Source: JBBQUN01 sp038212405 (lineage in GTDB: Bacteria; Actinomycetota; Acidimicrobiia; Acidimicrobiales; SZUA-35). Taken from it: DNA of 24,360 nucleotides. The stretch spans positions 1-24,360 of the forward strand of contig JBBQUN010000036.1 in NCBI GenBank assembly GCA_038212405.1. Direction: 5' to 3'. Under the pieces are notes generated by a model. It was not told the DNA's origin. It did no database searches and saw only the letters and a program-made list of their open reading frames with translations. Below, in pieces: positions 20,447 to 24,360 of this stretch; position 1 is the stretch's first letter, and the number at the start of each line of letters is the position of its first letter. Both the position numbers and the translations under genes were made by a program.

Positions 20447-22639
20447 TCATTCGTCTGCTCCTGTCGCTCCGGTCAAGCTCTCGAGGTAGAGCACCAGCGC
20501 GTCGAGATCTTCGGCGCTGAGGCGCTCGGCGTAGAACGGCAGCATCTGTCCCGCCCGATAGCCATCGACGATGTAGGCATCGGGATCGAGGATCGCTTGG
20601 CGGAGGTACGCATCGGCGTCGAGTCCGGCGATCGTGTTCTGCGCCCGAGTCCCGATACCGGCCAATGACGGTCCGATGCCGTCGTCACCCGGCTTGGTCG
20701 AGTGGCAGATACCGCAGCCGCCACGGGCGTTGTCGTCGAACACTTCTCGCCCGTCGTCGACGCCAGGGGGTGGGGGTTCGTCGACCGCTTCGATCACCAA
20801 TCGACGACCGGCATCGATCGACGCCGTTGTGTCGAAGAGCACCGTGGGCGCGTCCGCCCCCTCGTACAGCACGACCTTGAGCTGATGCGTCCCCGGTGAT
20901 GTTGCAATGTCGACAACGCCGACTGCGGTATCGCTCGTCGTCGACACCCCACGACGCTCGACCGACGCATCGTCGATCAAGACCTCGACCTCGACCTCGG
21001 CCCCGAGCACACCGGTGGGGCCAACTTGTCCGAGCAGTCGAAAGCCGGGCTGATGGTCGATGACGACTCGTACCGCTGCTTCGTCGTTGCCTGACCGGAA
21101 CGGCGCCCACGTCGACAGGGCGATCAAGAAGACCGACACCCCAACGAGCACGGCGGCCGCAACCGCACCACGACGGGCGATCGGGAGTTCGTTCACGTTG
21201 GCGGTCGGGTGTGCACCTGGATGCTCGATGGCGGCACGAAGGCCGAGTGGACTGACGAAGTCCTCGGTAGCGACCCCGGCGAACTTCTTCGGAACATGGG
21301 GGGCACGTTGGGACTGCAAACGTTGGTCGGCCAGGACGTTCCCGATGCCGTACGCACAATCGCCAGGGGCACATCCCACGATGTGGACACCGGTGGCACC
21401 GGCATTCATCAAGGAGCCGACGGCCTGCGGGTGGATCATGCCGGTGCAGGAGACCTCGACGATCTTGGATCCCTCGAAGCCGCCACCGAGCCCTGACTGG
21501 TGAACATGACGCTGACAGGCGATCACGACTGCTTGCCCATCGGGATCAACGGTCTCGGGGGCGATGAAGCCGGGCAACTTCCCATCCTTGAACGACACCG
21601 CACCGAAAGAACACGAGCCGATGCAGATCCCGCAGCCAACACAGGCCGAGCCATCGACAACCGCAATCGAGCCTCGTCGTGACCCGGAAACCTCAACGAG
21701 CGACAACGCTTGGTAGGGGCAGTCGATCACGCACAGGTCACAACCGGTGCAGGCGACCTCGTCGATGACGACGACCGGGGTGTCGTTGCCGAAGAGTCGT
21801 GGGATCGCAGCGATGGCGCCGAGCACCACAACCAGCACGCCCAGCACGAGCCAGGGTGACACCGAGAGCAGAGGCGGCAGCAGGAACATGATGAACGGAT
21901 CGAGCGGCACATCGACCGCAGCCACCGAGAAGTCGGCAGGGTCGAGCATGCCGAGCGGCAGGGCGATGCCGGCGACCACGAGGGCAACGATCATCGCCGC
22001 GCTCCAGTGCTTCGGCGGCAACCAGGGCAGGCGACTGCGACGCAGGTGACGCCAGGTGAAGTAGCCGATCGCCACGGTGAGACCGATGTGGGCAAGCCAG
22101 ATGGCGAGCATCACACCCGAGCCGCTGCCAGCTTCGGGGCCAACGATCGAACGCACGACGAAGGCAGAGCCGGCACCACTCGAACCCATCACCCGATTGA
22201 AGGACTCGGTCAAGGCCTGAGCCCGTTCGTCCCAAATGAGCCAGTAGCCGGTGACGCCGGCCAGCCACACCAGGGTCAGTGCCGCAAGGCCGGTGAGCCA
22301 TCGAGCGCGGCGCGGCCCCGAGAACCGTGAAGCCACGAAGATGCGCCACGCATGCACCACGGTGGTGAGGACCATGCCCGCCGAGGCGAAGCGGTGAACG
22401 GCCCGGGCCACCCGCTGGATCGGGTGGTCTTCCATTCTCGAGACGGCCCGATAGGACGCCTCGAAGCCGTACTGATAGAAGAGCGTCAGGTACAGGCCGG
22501 TCACCACCACCACGGCCAGCAACACCACCGAGATCGTCCCAGCGTGGGGCAGCGGATCGAATCGATGAGACCGAACGGCCGAGCGGACGGGCCGCTCGGC
22601 CTTCAACGAGACTCGCTCGAGTGATTCGGTGATGCGCAC
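20447..22639 (-). CDS. Fusion protein: cytochrome b, 2x[4Fe-4S], MvhD-like domain, cytochrome c
   Basis: A single 730-residue chain with four redox modules. (1) Residues 1-280: a six-helix cytochrome b-type domain with two bis-histidine heme sites, H82 and H96 in helix 2 and H184 and H198 in helix 4, both 14 apart as in cytochrome b/b6. (2) Residues 297-343: two [4Fe-4S] motifs, C297-x2-C-x2-C-x3-C307 and C333-x2-C-x2-C-x3-C343. (3) About 370-440: an MvhD/FrhD-like [2Fe-2S] domain with C375, C398, C423 and C428 ('GCAPGDCAYGIGN'). (4) A helix at 491-510, an outside beta-rich segment, then a class I cytochrome c with CGICH (642-646) and likely axial M699. Positive loops place the iron-sulfur domains inside and cytochrome c outside. 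The GTG at 22639 follows the oxidase gene by 8 nt. It probably moves electrons between cytoplasmic carriers or quinol and the oxidase; the direction is unknown. Confidence 0.9.
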   Translation of the reverse strand: MRITESLERVSLKAERPVRSAVRSHRFDPLPHAGTISVVLLAVVVVTGLYLTLFYQYGFEASYRAVSRMEDHPIQRVARAVHRFASAGMVLTTVVHAWRIFVASRFSGPRRARWLTGLAALTLVWLAGVTGYWLIWDERAQALTESFNRVMGSSGAGSAFVVRSIVGPEAGSGSGVMLAIWLAHIGLTVAIGYFTWRHLRRSRLPWLPPKHWSAAMIVALVVAGIALPLGMLDPADFSVAAVDVPLDPFIMFLLPPLLSVSPWLVLGVLVVVLGAIAAIPRLFGNDTPVVVIDEVACTGCDLCVIDCPYQALSLVEVSGSRRGSIAVVDGSACVGCGICIGSCSFGAVSFKDGKLPGFIAPETVDPDGQAVVIACQRHVHQSGLGGGFEGSKIVEVSCTGMIHPQAVGSLMNAGATGVHIVGCAPGDCAYGIGNVLADQRLQSQRAPHVPKKFAGVATEDFVSPLGLRAAIEHPGAHPTANVNELPIARRGAVAAAVLVGVSVFLIALSTWAPFRSGNDEAAVRVVIDHQPGFRLLGQVGPTGVLGAEVEVEVLIDDASVERRGVSTTSDTAVGVVDIATSPGTHQLKVVLYEGADAPTVLFDTTASIDAGRRLVIEAVDEPPPPGVDDGREVFDDNARGGCGICHSTKPGDDGIGPSLAGIGTRAQNTIAGLDADAYLRQAILDPDAYIVDGYRAGQMLPFYAERLSAEDLDALVLYLESLTGATGADE

Positions 22640-22647
22640 CGGAACGA

Positions 22648-24360
<1,713 letters not shown>

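Noticed and set aside
20013..20450. Upstream extension of the Sco-like protein
   Set aside because: It is antisense to the lipoprotein, rich in Asp/Gly/Val as expected of a shadow frame, and would put the membrane anchor in the middle of the chain.

Overview
This GC-rich window carries 21 protein-coding genes in short, tightly packed operons on both strands. It looks like a chromosomal segment of an actinobacterium. The pointers are an SOS box of the GAAC-N4-GTTC type in front of an imuA'-imuB pair, the hisE-hisG order with a long-form HisG, and many start codons with no Shine-Dalgarno sequence but a -10-like hexamer 6-10 nt upstream (leaderless transcription). Acidimicrobiia is my best guess for the class, but that is inference. 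I found no tRNA, rRNA, CRISPR array, transposase or phage gene, and no gene-free stretch reaches 300 bases; the longest are about 210 bases (954-1164 and 3448-3660).

Left part (1-9162). The window opens inside a tandem universal stress protein gene, followed by a small glycogen-binding (CBM48-like) protein, an M20 metallopeptidase and hisE-hisG. Next comes larE-larB-larC, a complete set for the nickel-pincer nucleotide cofactor but with no LarA enzyme beside it. A MarR regulator, a zinc alcohol dehydrogenase and a Kv-beta-type aldo/keto reductase follow.

Middle part (9040-18573, all minus strand). In map order these are an MFS exporter, a molybdopterin/[4Fe-4S] oxidoreductase, the SOS mutagenesis genes imuB and imuA', a GHMP (glucuronokinase-like) kinase coupled to a small possible Nfu-N-like protein, then a four-helix membrane protein, a lipoprotein and RNase HII, the last three forming an overlapping operon. 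A run of six 14-16 bp repeats lies between the SOS promoter and the kinase stop codon.

Right part (18612-24360). This is a respiratory block: two Sco-family proteins, a lipoprotein on the opposite strand, a very unusual fusion protein and a B-type (ba3-like) heme-copper oxidase subunit I that runs off the window. The fusion protein (20447-22639) joins, in one 730-residue chain, a bis-heme cytochrome b membrane domain, two [4Fe-4S] ferredoxin motifs, an MvhD-like hydrogenase/heterodisulfide-reductase delta domain, a further membrane helix and a periplasmic cytochrome c. All heme and cluster ligands are present and the predicted topology is self-consistent. It starts 8 nt after the oxidase gene. 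I read it as a candidate single-chain electron-transfer module linking cytoplasmic iron-sulfur chemistry, the quinone pool and the oxidase without a Rieske protein. It is the most interesting object in the window.
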